Source: JADJOY01 sp046331705 [NCBI: bacterium]
GTDB lineage: Bacteria > JADJOY01
NCBI GenBank assembly: GCA_046331705.1
Contig: JAXLQJ010000012.1
Location: forward strand, 108,241-172,240
Direction: 5' to 3'
Length of the DNA: 64,000 nt
Under the pieces are notes generated by a model. The model saw only the letters and a list, made by a program, of their open reading frames with translations, was not told the origin of the DNA and made no database searches. Numbering within the stretch: the first letter of the stretch is position 1; each line of letters opens with the position of its first letter. The position numbers and the translations under genes are program-made. This document shows, piece after piece, positions 8,872 to 18,911 of this stretch.

Positions 8872-9624
8872 ATGCCGATCCAGGTTGGCGAGATCGAGGC
8901 GCTCTTCCGGTACCCCGTGAAGTCCATGAGCGGCGAGCTTCTCGAGGTTGCCGATTTGGGCTGGCACGGCGTCGACGGCGACCGGCGCCTGGCGTTCCGT
9001 CGTCTCGACGATCGGAGCGGTTTCCCCTGGCTGACGGCCTCCAAGCTGCCGGAGCTGGTTCGCTTCGCACCACGGCGGCGGGGCACAGCGGACCCTGGAA
9101 GCCTTCCCACGCACGTTCGCACGCCGGAAGGCGAGGAACTGACCGTGTTCGGCGAGGAATTGGCGACGGAGGTCGGTCGCCGGCACGGTTCGCCGGTCGA
9201 GATGGTGCACCTCAATCGTGGGATCTTCGACGAAGCGAGCATCTCGGTGATCACCTCGAGCACGGTCGGCGAGATCGGCCGGCTCGCCGCTCAGCGCCCC
9301 GACGTCCGGCGATTCCGCCCGAACATCCTGATTGCCTCGACGCGATCGATCCCGTTCGAGGAGGACGAGTGGGTCGGTGGCGTGCTCTCGTTCGGGGAAG
9401 CCAACGAGGCCGCCGCCGTCTGCATCACGAATCGCGACGAGCGCTGCTCGATGGTGAGCTTCGACCCCGATTCGGCGCGCCCCGACGCCGAAGTGCTGAA
9501 GGCGATCGTTCGGGTCAGGGACAACCAGGCCGGAGTCTACGGCGCCGTCACTCGACGGGGACGCCTCACGATCGGGCTGCCCGTGTTCTTCGAACCGGCG
9601 GCCGCGGATCGGCGGCGCCAGTGA
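8872..9624 (+). CDS. MOSC domain protein (molybdenum cofactor sulfurtransferase-like)
   Basis: A 250-residue protein with an N-terminal MOSC beta-barrel domain starting IEALFRYPVKSM (residues 9-20) and a C-terminal MOSC domain. Residues 147-155 read RFRPNILIA and residues 190-200 read ERCSMVSFDPD, with Cys192 matching the conserved cysteine that carries sulfur in this family. The ending GVYGAVTRRGRLTIGLPVF is also typical. Family members handle sulfur for molybdenum enzymes or reduce N-hydroxylated compounds with the molybdenum cofactor. It sits alone, convergent with the sdh operon, and a molybdopterin enzyme gene is about 25 kb away. Exact substrate unknown. Confidence 0.8.
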   Translation: MPIQVGEIEALFRYPVKSMSGELLEVADLGWHGVDGDRRLAFRRLDDRSGFPWLTASKLPELVRFAPRRRGTADPGSLPTHVRTPEGEELTVFGEELATEVGRRHGSPVEMVHLNRGIFDEASISVITSSTVGEIGRLAAQRPDVRRFRPNILIASTRSIPFEEDEWVGGVLSFGEANEAAAVCITNRDERCSMVSFDPDSARPDAEVLKAIVRVRDNQAGVYGAVTRRGRLTIGLPVFFEPAAADRRRQ

Positions 9625-9628
9625 AGCA

Positions 9629-9642
9629 GACGAGATCTCGTC
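9629..9642. other. Perfect 14-bp palindrome between convergent genes
   Basis: GACGAGATCTCGTC is a perfect palindrome lying in the 63-base gap between the 3' ends of the MOSC gene and sdhB. It may help end transcription from either side or may be chance; there is no T-run. Confidence 0.25.
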
Positions 9643-9687
9643 CAGTGAGCGCCGCGCGACGACGGCACTCGACGGACGGTGCAGCGC

Positions 9688-10460
9688 TCAACCGTCGCCG
9701 GCGGCGGCCTTCTTGGGTTGCCAGTTGGCGACGCTGGCCGTCAGGTAATCGCGATTGAGGCGCGCGATGAAGTCCACCGAGATGCTCTTGGGGCAGGCGG
9801 CCTCGCACTCGCGGTGGTTCGAGCAGGAGCCGAACCCCTCTTCTTCCATCTGAGCGACCATCTTCTCGACGCGGTCGTGGCGCTCGGGCTGGCCCTGCGG
9901 CAGCAGGCCCAAGTGCGAGACCTTGGCGGCGACGAAGAGTTGCGCCGCGGCGTTCGGACAAGCCGCGACGCACGCGCCGCAGCCGATGCACTGCGCCGCG
10001 TCCATCGCCAGATCCGAGGACTTCTTGGGGATCAGCATGGAGTTGGCGTCGACGGCGCACCCGGTGGGGGCGGTGATGAAGCCCCCCTGCTGGATGATGC
10101 GATCGAAGGCGCTGCGGTCGACGACCAGGTCCTTGAGGACGGGGAACGCGCGCGCGCGCCACGGCTCGAGCGTCAGCTCGTCGCCGTCCTGGAACGAGCG
10201 CATGTGGAGCTGACAGACGGTGGTGCCGCTGTCCGGGCCGTGGGCGTCGCCGTTGATGACGAATCCGCACGAGCCGCAGATGCCCTCGCGACAGTCGTGA
10301 TCGAAGGCGATCGGCTCCTCGCCGTTCCCGATGAGCTGCTCGTTGAGCACGTCCAACATCTCCAGGAAGGACATGTTGGGATTGGCGTTCGGGACGACGT
10401 ACTTCACGAGCTGCCCGGGCTTGTCCTTGCCCGGCTGGCGCCACACGTGGAGGGTCAGCT

Positions 10461-10464
<4 letters not shown>
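9688..10464 (-). CDS. sdhB: Succinate dehydrogenase/fumarate reductase iron-sulfur subunit
   Basis: A 258-residue electron-transfer subunit of complex II, passing electrons from the flavoprotein to membrane heme and quinone. The [2Fe-2S] cluster is bound by C58, C63, C66 and C84. The C-terminal domain has C159-x2-C162-x2-C165-x3-C169-P and then C214, C220 and C224, giving one [4Fe-4S] and one [3Fe-4S] cluster as in the family. It is the last gene of the operon; its ATG overlaps the stop of sdhA by four bases (ATGA). Whether the enzyme works mainly as succinate dehydrogenase or fumarate reductase cannot be told from sequence, but the aerobic gene set here favours the former. Confidence 0.95.
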
Positions 10465-12374
<1,910 letters not shown>

Positions 12375-12401
12375 GTGAAAAACCCTCCGCGCGACGTCGA
12401 C

Positions 12402-13082
12402 TCAGTGAATCAGGCCGAGGACGACGCCGATCGGAACCGCGAGGAACCCCAGCACCAGCAACACCGCGAAGGCCGCCGCGAACAGGTTCCGGCACGCATT
12501 CCACTTGGGATGGTTGAGACCGAGCGTTTGAAACAGGCTCCACAGGCCGTGGAAGAGGTGCGAGCCGAGGGCGAGCATCGCGACGACGTAGATGCCCACC
12601 ACGGCGAGGTGGCCGCGGAAGCCGCTGACGACGTTGCCGAACGCGTCACCCGGACGGAAATTCGGGTGCGCCTGGCCGGTCGTGAAGTGCAGGATGTGGA
12701 ACACGACGAACGCGAGCAGCAGCGGCCCGGTGATGATCATCGTCCGGGAGACGGCGCTCGTCTCGGGGCTCTTGCGGTAGGCGTAGCCGACCGGGCGCGC
12801 GAAGCGGTTGCGCAGCGTCAGGGCGACGGTGGCGGCGACGTGAACGGCCAACGCCGCGAGCAGCACCAGCCGTGCGACCCACAGGAGCTGCCCGTGGTCG
12901 AAGATCGGCGCGCCCATCTCCCGAAGGTGCTCGGCGTATTGATTGAGCTTCGACGCGCCCTGGTAGGCCTTGAGATTGCCGGCCATGTGGGCCAGCACGA
13001 AGCCGAAGAGAACCAGCCCCGTGATGGCCATCGAGGCCTTCTTCCAGATCGTCGAAGCGAGCGCGGAACGTCCCGAGCTCAT
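12402..13082 (-). CDS. sdhC: Succinate dehydrogenase cytochrome b subunit (single-anchor, B type)
   Basis: A 226-residue membrane anchor with about five transmembrane helices and no separate SdhD gene, as in B-type complex II, where one subunit carries two b hemes. Candidate heme histidines occur in HMAGNLKAY, HVAATVAL, FHILHFTTG and SHLFHGLW. The ATG at 13082 is preferred because GAGAGG lies nine bases upstream; ATG 13091 is an alternative that would place that ribosome site against the start codon. It is the first gene of the sdhCAB operon and is preceded by a recognisable promoter. Confidence 0.9.
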   Translation of the reverse strand: MSSGRSALASTIWKKASMAITGLVLFGFVLAHMAGNLKAYQGASKLNQYAEHLREMGAPIFDHGQLLWVARLVLLAALAVHVAATVALTLRNRFARPVGYAYRKSPETSAVSRTMIITGPLLLAFVVFHILHFTTGQAHPNFRPGDAFGNVVSGFRGHLAVVGIYVVAMLALGSHLFHGLWSLFQTLGLNHPKWNACRNLFAAAFAVLLVLGFLAVPIGVVLGLIH

Positions 13083-13117
13083 GGTCAACATCCTCTCGCT
13101 GAGGGGGTCGTGAGCAA

Positions 13118-13149
13118 CGTGTATACAGCATACACGTCCGAAGTGTCGA
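13118..13149 (-). promoter_or_regulatory. sdhCAB promoter with an operator-like inverted repeat
   Basis: On the minus strand TCGACA (13149-13144) and TATACA (13125-13120) are separated by 18 bases and resemble a sigma-70 promoter; the sdhC start is about 40 bases downstream. Overlapping the -10 box is an inverted repeat, CGTGTAT (13118-13124), five bases, then ATACACG (13130-13136). It stands out as AT-rich in GC-rich DNA. Such a position suggests a repressor site, for example for a GntR-type regulator, but the regulator is not identified. Confidence 0.55.
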
Positions 13150-13196
13150 TTCGATGGCACGGAATCGTAACGCCCTGGGGCTGCGCTTGCCGCACA

Positions 13197-13523
13197 CTAG
13201 GCCTCGGCCGAGCCGCTCGACTCATCGTCTGGAGGGGTTGGGGCCGTACCCGCCGCCGTGGCCGAATCGGTGCGGCGCGACGCCCGAAAGCGCGCCAGCA
13301 GCTCGCTGCGGACGTGCTCGCCGACGGGATGGGTCGGCAGTTGCGCCAGCGCGTCGCGGGCGCGGTCCAGTTGCTCGAGGTACGTGCGGCAGGATGGGCA
13401 GCGTTCCACGTGCTGCCGGAACCGCCTCGTCTCGACAGGCGAGAGGCGCGCTTCCGCGTAGCTGGTCGCCGCTTCCGTCACCTCGGCGCACGTCATCGCC
13501 GCGGATCGCTCGCGCTCGCCCAT
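13197..13523 (-). CDS. Putative zinc-finger anti-sigma-type protein (zf-HC2)
   Basis: A 108-residue cytoplasmic protein. The zf-HC2 pattern runs from MTCAEVTEAATSYAEARL through QHVERCPSCRTYL, giving a Cys, His, Cys-x2-Cys zinc site as in ChrR/RsrA-like anti-sigma factors. The rest is a charged helix and a disordered tail rich in Ser, Thr and Pro, with no membrane segment. These proteins usually sit beside the ECF sigma factor they hold, but none is adjacent here, so the partner must be elsewhere or the domain has another role. ATG 13496 (at MTCAEV) is an equally possible start. It is transcribed away from the NADH dehydrogenase gene. Confidence 0.65.
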   Translation of the reverse strand: MGERERSAAMTCAEVTEAATSYAEARLSPVETRRFRQHVERCPSCRTYLEQLDRARDALAQLPTHPVGEHVRSELLARFRASRRTDSATAAGTAPTPPDDESSGSAEA

Positions 13524-13661
13524 GTAACCGAGCCTAGCAGGGCCCGCAGGGCCCAGCAGAGTCGCGTCGTGCGGGGGCTCGAGCGGTCGGAAGCGCCGCG
13601 CGGCAGCAGCGGCGACGCGCGACCACCCGCGGTCTCCCGCGCCTGTTAGCCTGATCGCTCG

Positions 13662-16211
13662 ATGGCGGCGAGCGACACGCTGAGGTCTTCCCGCGAGCCT
13701 CAGGCGGCCGCGCGGCCGCGGGTGGTCATCGTCGGCGGCGGCTTCGGGGGCCTTTACGCCGCCCGCGGGCTCGCCCGCGCGCCCGTCGACGTGACACTCG
13801 TCGATCGACGCAATCACCACCTCTTCCAGCCGTTGCTCTACCAGGTGGCCACCGCAGGGCTCTCCCCGGGTGACATCGCCCAGCCGATCCGCGCGATCCT
13901 GCGCGACCAGTGCAACCTCACCGTGCTTCTCGCCGACGCGCGCGCGGTGGATCTCGCGCGGCGCCGCGTGGTGCTCGTCGACGGCGAGCTTCGCTACGAC
14001 CACCTCATCCTCGCCACCGGCGCCACGCATGCGTACTTCGGCCACCCCGAGTGGGCGGAGCTCGCGCCTGGGCTCAAGTCGCTCGAGGATGCCATCGCCA
14101 TCCGCAGCCGCTTTCTCTCCGCCTTCGAGGAGGCGGAGCGCGAGCGCGACGCGCGGCGCCAGCAGGCGTTGCTCACGTTCGTGATCGTGGGCGCCGGTCC
14201 GACGGGTGTCGAGCTCGCGGGCACGATGGCGGAGATGGCGCGGGTCTGCCTCGCCAGCGATTTCCGCTTCATCGACCCGACGCTCGCGCGCGTCATCCTG
14301 TTCGAGGGCGGGCCGCGGGTGCTGCCCACCTACACCGAGCCGCTCTCGGCGAGCGCGAAGCGGCAGCTCGAGCGCCTCGGCGTGGACGTACGCGTGGGTG
14401 CGACCGTCTCGGACATGGGGCGCGGCTGGGTGGAGAGCGGCGGTGAGCGAATCGAGACGGAGTGTGTGTTCTGGGCCGCTGGTGTCGCGGCCTCACCGCT
14501 CGGGGCTTCGCTCGGCGTGCCGCTCGACAAGGCGGGTCGCGTGATCGTCGAAAGCGACCTGTCGGTTCCCGGGCACCCGGAGGTCGCGGTGATCGGCGAT
14601 CTGGCGAGCGTCGCGAAGCGGGACGGCTCGCCCGTGCCGGGAGTGGCGCCTGCGGCGATCCAGATGGGGCGCTACGCCGCGGCTCGTGTGCGCGCCGCCG
14701 TCGCCGGTCGCTCCGTCGCGCCGTTTCGTTATCGCGACAAAGGCAGCCTCGCGACCATCGGCCGCGCGGCGGCCGTTGGCATGGCTGGCCCGCTTCGATT
14801 CACCGGCTTCACCGCATGGCTCGCGTGGTTGCTGGTGCACCTCTATTTCCTGATCGGCTTTCGCAATCGCGTCATCGTGCTCATCCAGTGGGCGTGGGCG
14901 TACCTGACGGCCCAGCGTGGCGCGCGGCTCATCACGCACTACGCGCCGGTGGCCTTGCTGCTGGCGTGCGTGAGCGCGGGTTGCGCCACCTATCGCGTGG
15001 ACCGGGTGAGCATCGGCGTCGACGGCACGCAGGGAAACGGCAGCTCGGGGTTCGCGGCACTCTCGGCGGACGGCGGCACGGTGGCCTTCCAGTCGGACGC
15101 GGACAACTTGGTGCCGGACGATCGCAACCGCGTGTCCGACGTCTTCGTGCACGCGCGCGCCTCGCGGCGCACCGAGCGTGTGAGCGTCGATTCGAAAGGG
15201 CGCGAGGGAGACGACGAGAGCACCCACGCGGCGATCTCCGCCGACGGTCGATTCGTGGCCTTCGAGTCCGCGGCCACCAATCTCGTGCCCCGCGATTCCA
15301 ACGGCGCGAGCGACGTGTTCCTGCGCGACCGCAAGACCCGCACCACCGAGCGCGTGAGTGTCGCGAAGGGCGGCGCGGAGGCGAACGACGCGAGCGGCTC
15401 GCCCGCGCTCTCGGCCGACGCGCGCTACGTGGCGTTCCAGTCGGTGGCCACGAATCTCGCTCCCGGGAGCCCACGTCTTTCGCGCATCTACGTGCGTGAT
15501 CGCACCAAGAACGAGACCGAATGCGTGAGCGTCAACGACGAGGGCCAGCTCGCGAACAACGACTGCGACAGCCCCGCGATCTCGTCGGACGGCCGCTGGG
15601 TCGCGTTCGTGTGCAACGCCTGGAACATGGGAGTGGCCATGCGCGGCACCGCCAAGCAGGTCTACCTGCGCGATCGCAAGGCGCGTCGCACCTGGCTGCT
15701 CAGCCAATCGCTCGACCACCATCCCGGCGACTGGATGAGCTGGCAGCCGCGCGTCGCCGCCGACGGCACCACCGCCTTCGAGACCTACGCCACCAACCTG
15801 GTGCGCGACGACGCCAACGGCACGGGCGATGTGGTGCTCGCGATACCCGGTGTCGCGCCGCTCGAGCTGGTGAGCGTCGGCGACGACGATCGTCCCGCGA
15901 ACGGGGCGTCGATGGCGCCGTCGCTCTCGGCGCACGGCCGGTACGTGGTCTTCTCGTCGTCGGCGACCGACCTGGTGTCGTCGGACTCGAACGGCAAGGT
16001 CGACGTCTTCCTGCGCGATCGCAAGAGCGGCGAGATGGAACGCGTGAGCGAGGCCGCCGACGGCACCGCCGCCGACGGTGACAGCTGGTTTCCGGCGATC
16101 TCGAGCGACGGCTTGATCCGCGCCTACGAGTCGAACGCCACCAACCTGGTTCCCGGTGACACCAACGGCTATCCGGACGTGTTCGTGCAGCAGGTCGAGC
16201 CGCCCTTCTGA
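13662..16211 (+). CDS. Type II NADH dehydrogenase fused to a seven-repeat beta-propeller domain
   Basis: An 849-residue protein of two parts. Residues 1-425 form a full-length NDH-2, a flavoprotein that passes electrons from NADH to quinone without pumping protons: FAD site VVIVGGGFGGLYAARGLA near 20, NAD site FVIVGAGPTGVELAGTM near 170, and the usual C-terminal membrane helix ending QRGARLIT. The frame then continues without a stop into a hydrophobic stretch, HYAPVALLLACVSAGC (426-441), which looks like a lipoprotein signal, and seven repeats of about 57 residues (SADGRFVAF, then TNLVP.D.NG..DVF and a RVSV ending) predicted to make a propeller. The parts are usually separate genes. A true fusion would put the propeller in the periplasm, anchored by residues 426-441; loss of a stop codon or an assembly error is the alternative. 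Confidence 0.8.
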   Translation: MAASDTLRSSREPQAAARPRVVIVGGGFGGLYAARGLARAPVDVTLVDRRNHHLFQPLLYQVATAGLSPGDIAQPIRAILRDQCNLTVLLADARAVDLARRRVVLVDGELRYDHLILATGATHAYFGHPEWAELAPGLKSLEDAIAIRSRFLSAFEEAERERDARRQQALLTFVIVGAGPTGVELAGTMAEMARVCLASDFRFIDPTLARVILFEGGPRVLPTYTEPLSASAKRQLERLGVDVRVGATVSDMGRGWVESGGERIETECVFWAAGVAASPLGASLGVPLDKAGRVIVESDLSVPGHPEVAVIGDLASVAKRDGSPVPGVAPAAIQMGRYAAARVRAAVAGRSVAPFRYRDKGSLATIGRAAAVGMAGPLRFTGFTAWLAWLLVHLYFLIGFRNRVIVLIQWAWAYLTAQRGARLITHYAPVALLLACVSAGCATYRVDRVSIGVDGTQGNGSSGFAALSADGGTVAFQSDADNLVPDDRNRVSDVFVHARASRRTERVSVDSKGREGDDESTHAAISADGRFVAFESAATNLVPRDSNGASDVFLRDRKTRTTERVSVAKGGAEANDASGSPALSADARYVAFQSVATNLAPGSPRLSRIYVRDRTKNETECVSVNDEGQLANNDCDSPAISSDGRWVAFVCNAWNMGVAMRGTAKQVYLRDRKARRTWLLSQSLDHHPGDWMSWQPRVAADGTTAFETYATNLVRDDANGTGDVVLAIPGVAPLELVSVGDDDRPANGASMAPSLSAHGRYVVFSSSATDLVSSDSNGKVDVFLRDRKSGEMERVSEAADGTAADGDSWFPAISSDGLIRAYESNATNLVPGDTNGYPDVFVQQVEPPF

Positions 16212-16223
16212 GCGCGGGTTGGC

Positions 16224-18140
16224 GTGAACGGCTTCGCTCCGAGCGCGCGCGGGTCGGTCCGCGGCGTGCTGCTGGCGGTCGCGCTGGCGGCGGCGTCGCA
16301 GAGCGGCGTGGTCCGGGCGGCGGAACCGACGGCGCGGGCCTGGGTCCTCGACCATGGTGAGGTGCGCGCCGTGCCCGAGTCTTCGGGTTCGGCGTCGGTT
16401 GGCGCCGCCGCGTCCGACGCGGTGCGCGGCTTCCCGACGGGCTCGCTGCTCAAGCCGTTCGTCGCCCAGGCGTGGGCGGCTGCGCACCCCGGCGAGCCGA
16501 CTCCGCGCCTGCGCTGCGCCGGTGGCGCCACCTGCTGGCGTCCGTCGGGGCACGGCGAGCTGGGGCTGGCGCGCGCGCTCGAGCTCTCGTGCAACGCGTA
16601 CTTCCGCGCGCTCGCCGCGGACACGCCGCGCGAGCTCCTCGAGGCGGTGATCGCGGACCAGCGCTTCGACGTGCCGCGACCGCTCACGCCCGATCTCGCG
16701 ATCGGGCTCACGCAGCCGGGACCGCCGGAGGTCGCGGTTCGCGCCACACCCGCCGCGCTGCTCCTGGCGTTCGGCGCGCTGGCGCGCACGCCGTGGCCAC
16801 GCGGCGATGCGGTGCGTCGCGAGGTGCTCGCTGGCTTGCGCGAATCGGCGCACGTCGGCACCGCCGCGGGCTTGCGTGCCCGCGGCCTGCTGGCGAAGAC
16901 CGGCACCGTGCCCGCGCTCGACGGCGCGCCGCTGGCGACCTCCGGCCTGGCGCTCGCCTTCGACGAGAGCGGCTGGGCCGTGCTCCTGCTGCTCGATCGC
17001 GGCACCGGTCGCGAGGCCGCCACACGGCTCGCACGCGCGTTGCCCTCGTTGCGTCCAGGGACGGTCGTCGCCGCGCGCGCTTCCCCAGCGCCAGTCGGCC
17101 CGCTCCGCTCGGCGGCGCCGGTACCCGCGTCGCCCGCGCGCACCGCGTGGAGCTGGTCGCCAGCAGCCGGGCTCGAGCCGCCACCCGTTCGCGTGGCGCT
17201 CTTCGGCGAGCTCGCGCCCGCGGCGCTCGTCGCGCGCAATATCGGCGCGGCACCGGCGCCCCAACGGCACGGTTTCGCCGGCCCCGGTGCCTCGCTTGCG
17301 CTCACGCCCGGGGACACCCTCGGGCCTGCGCTGTGGGACCTCGCCGTCCCGGCGTTTCGCTTGAATCGCGTCGTGTCGGGATCGATCCGGGTGGCGAGCA
17401 CGTCCTCGCGCGTGCTCCGGCCCATCCTCGAGACGCCGGCGCGCGACTACGTGAGCGGCGTCCTCGCCGCCGAGCTGCCGAGCCCCGAGATGGCCGCGCT
17501 GCGGTCGGATCTGGGTGCAGCCGTGCTGCGACTGCTGATGCGCGGGCCGCGTCACCCGGATGCGGACGTCTGCGACACCACCCATTGCGCGTGGTTCATC
17601 GGCCGTGGCCCGCGGGTGTCTTGGGCCGATCCTCGCCATCCCGTGGCGATCGAGGGCCGGCGTCGCGACGACCCGACACGGCTCGCGCTGGTCACGCCCG
17701 CCGAGTGGGAACGCGCGAAGGCGCTGGCGCGCGAAGACGGCCCCGCCGTGTGGACCGCGCATTGCGGCGGCATGCCGCTCTCGCCGCACGCCGTGTGGGG
17801 AAACGGCGATCGGCGGGTCTGGGTGTGCCCGAGGCATGGGACCACACCCACGGATCCGTGGAGCCGAACGTGGTCGAACGAGGCGCTTGCGCGCGCCTTC
17901 GGCGGTCGCGTCGTCGAGATGGCGCTGGAGGAGCCCGACGGGGTGTGGACGCTACGCGTGCGGGTGGCCGGCGGCGCGAGCCGCGCGCTTCGCTACGACG
18001 AGGCGCATCGCGAGCTCGCCGCCGCCCTCGGCTGGGACGCGCTGCCCAGCCCGGCCACGCGCATCGCGCCCTCCGCGAGCGGGTTCCGCGCCGAAGGCTT
18101 CGGGCACGGCCACCGCGTGGGGCTGTGTCTCGCTGGATGA
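16224..18140 (+). CDS. Penicillin-binding transpeptidase domain fused to a SpoIID/LytB domain
   Basis: A 638-residue exported protein starting at GTG 16224, with a signal peptide at about residues 1-33. The first half carries the penicillin-binding motifs in order: SLLK (Ser74-Lys77), SCN (122-124) and KTGT (225-228), so it should acylate beta-lactams or form cross-links. The second half, from about 322, resembles SpoIID/LytB: RDYVSGVLAAELPS at 407-420 with the candidate catalytic Glu417, then DVCDTTHCAWFIG at 448-460 and a final GFGHGHRVGLC. SpoIID cuts denuded glycan strands. The frame stops just after that last motif, so the normal 25-30 residue ending is missing. The gene begins 13 bases after the NDH-2 fusion and is probably co-transcribed. 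Joining both activities in one chain is unusual. Confidence 0.75.
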   Translation: MNGFAPSARGSVRGVLLAVALAAASQSGVVRAAEPTARAWVLDHGEVRAVPESSGSASVGAAASDAVRGFPTGSLLKPFVAQAWAAAHPGEPTPRLRCAGGATCWRPSGHGELGLARALELSCNAYFRALAADTPRELLEAVIADQRFDVPRPLTPDLAIGLTQPGPPEVAVRATPAALLLAFGALARTPWPRGDAVRREVLAGLRESAHVGTAAGLRARGLLAKTGTVPALDGAPLATSGLALAFDESGWAVLLLLDRGTGREAATRLARALPSLRPGTVVAARASPAPVGPLRSAAPVPASPARTAWSWSPAAGLEPPPVRVALFGELAPAALVARNIGAAPAPQRHGFAGPGASLALTPGDTLGPALWDLAVPAFRLNRVVSGSIRVASTSSRVLRPILETPARDYVSGVLAAELPSPEMAALRSDLGAAVLRLLMRGPRHPDADVCDTTHCAWFIGRGPRVSWADPRHPVAIEGRRRDDPTRLALVTPAEWERAKALAREDGPAVWTAHCGGMPLSPHAVWGNGDRRVWVCPRHGTTPTDPWSRTWSNEALARAFGGRVVEMALEEPDGVWTLRVRVAGGASRALRYDEAHRELAAALGWDALPSPATRIAPSASGFRAEGFGHGHRVGLCLAG

Positions 18141-18348
18141 CTCGGCATTCGCTGCGGCGGAGGTCGCGGGCGGCGGACGAGGCCGTGGGGGCTTTCGAAC
18201 GGGTCGAATGGGGGAATGCCCAGCCCGCGCTCGTGCGCCGCGTCTCTCGCTTCTCTTGGCGACCCCGACCGAGCGCGAGCTGGCGATCGCGGTGCTCCCG
18301 GTCGCGATGCGTCCTTCGCGATGGGCCGCGCGTCACCCCGCGCGGAGC

Positions 18349-18801
18349 TCACCCCGGCAGCTTCGCCGCGACGAGCTGGTTCACCGCCTTGCCGTCGGCG
18401 CGGCCCTTGACCCGCTCCATCACCGCCTTCATCACACGGCCCATGTCCTTCTTGGAGGTGGCGCCGAGCTCCGCCACCACGGCCTCCACGACCCCGGCGA
18501 GCTCGGCGGCGTCGATCTGCGTGGGCAGGTAGCTCTCGAGGATCGTGATCGCCGACTTTTCCTTGTCGGCCAGATCCGTGCGATGGCCCTTCTCGAATTG
18601 CTCGATCGAGTCCTTGCGCTTCTTGACCCCGCTGGCGATCGCCGCGAGCACCTCGTCGTCGGTGAGCGTCGAGCCCGCGCCCTTCTGAACGCGCAGGTTC
18701 TTGAGATCGGCGATCACCATGCGCAGCACCCACACGCGCTCGGTGTCCTTCGCCTTCATCGCCGTGGCGAGGTCTTCCTGCAGCTTCTGATCGAGCGCCA
18801 T
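18349..18801 (-). CDS. yqeY: GatB/YqeY domain protein
   Basis: A 150-residue cytoplasmic helical protein of the YqeY family, related to the tail domain of the GatB amidotransferase subunit that contacts tRNA. Family features include the start LQEDLATAMKAKD, LRMVIADLKN, the central SYLPTQIDAAEL and the end ADGKAVNQLVAAKLPG. A GGAGGA ribosome site lies just before the ATG at 18801. The precise role of stand-alone YqeY is not established; a link to tRNA or protein synthesis is inferred from the GatB relation. It diverges from the TPR gene downstream. Confidence 0.9.
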   Translation of the reverse strand: MALDQKLQEDLATAMKAKDTERVWVLRMVIADLKNLRVQKGAGSTLTDDEVLAAIASGVKKRKDSIEQFEKGHRTDLADKEKSAITILESYLPTQIDAAELAGVVEAVVAELGATSKKDMGRVMKAVMERVKGRADGKAVNQLVAAKLPG

Positions 18802-18911
18802 GGGCCAATCCTCCGGTGAATCGCGGGTATCGCCGCGAGTATAGTCGCGCCCTCGCGGCGCCCCCGCGGCTCGCGAGCGAGCGTGCGACACCGACGGCGA
18901 GGAGAAACCCG

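Noticed and set aside
14493-17837. 1,114-codon minus-strand frame under the NDH-2 and PBP fusions
   Set aside because: No motifs, and the plus strand has well placed catalytic motifs on both genes.
18141-18348. Frameshifted continuation of the SpoIID domain
   Set aside because: Neither alternative frame after 18140 carries the expected Gly-Ala and Tyr-Pro-Gly ending, so a simple frameshift does not restore the domain.
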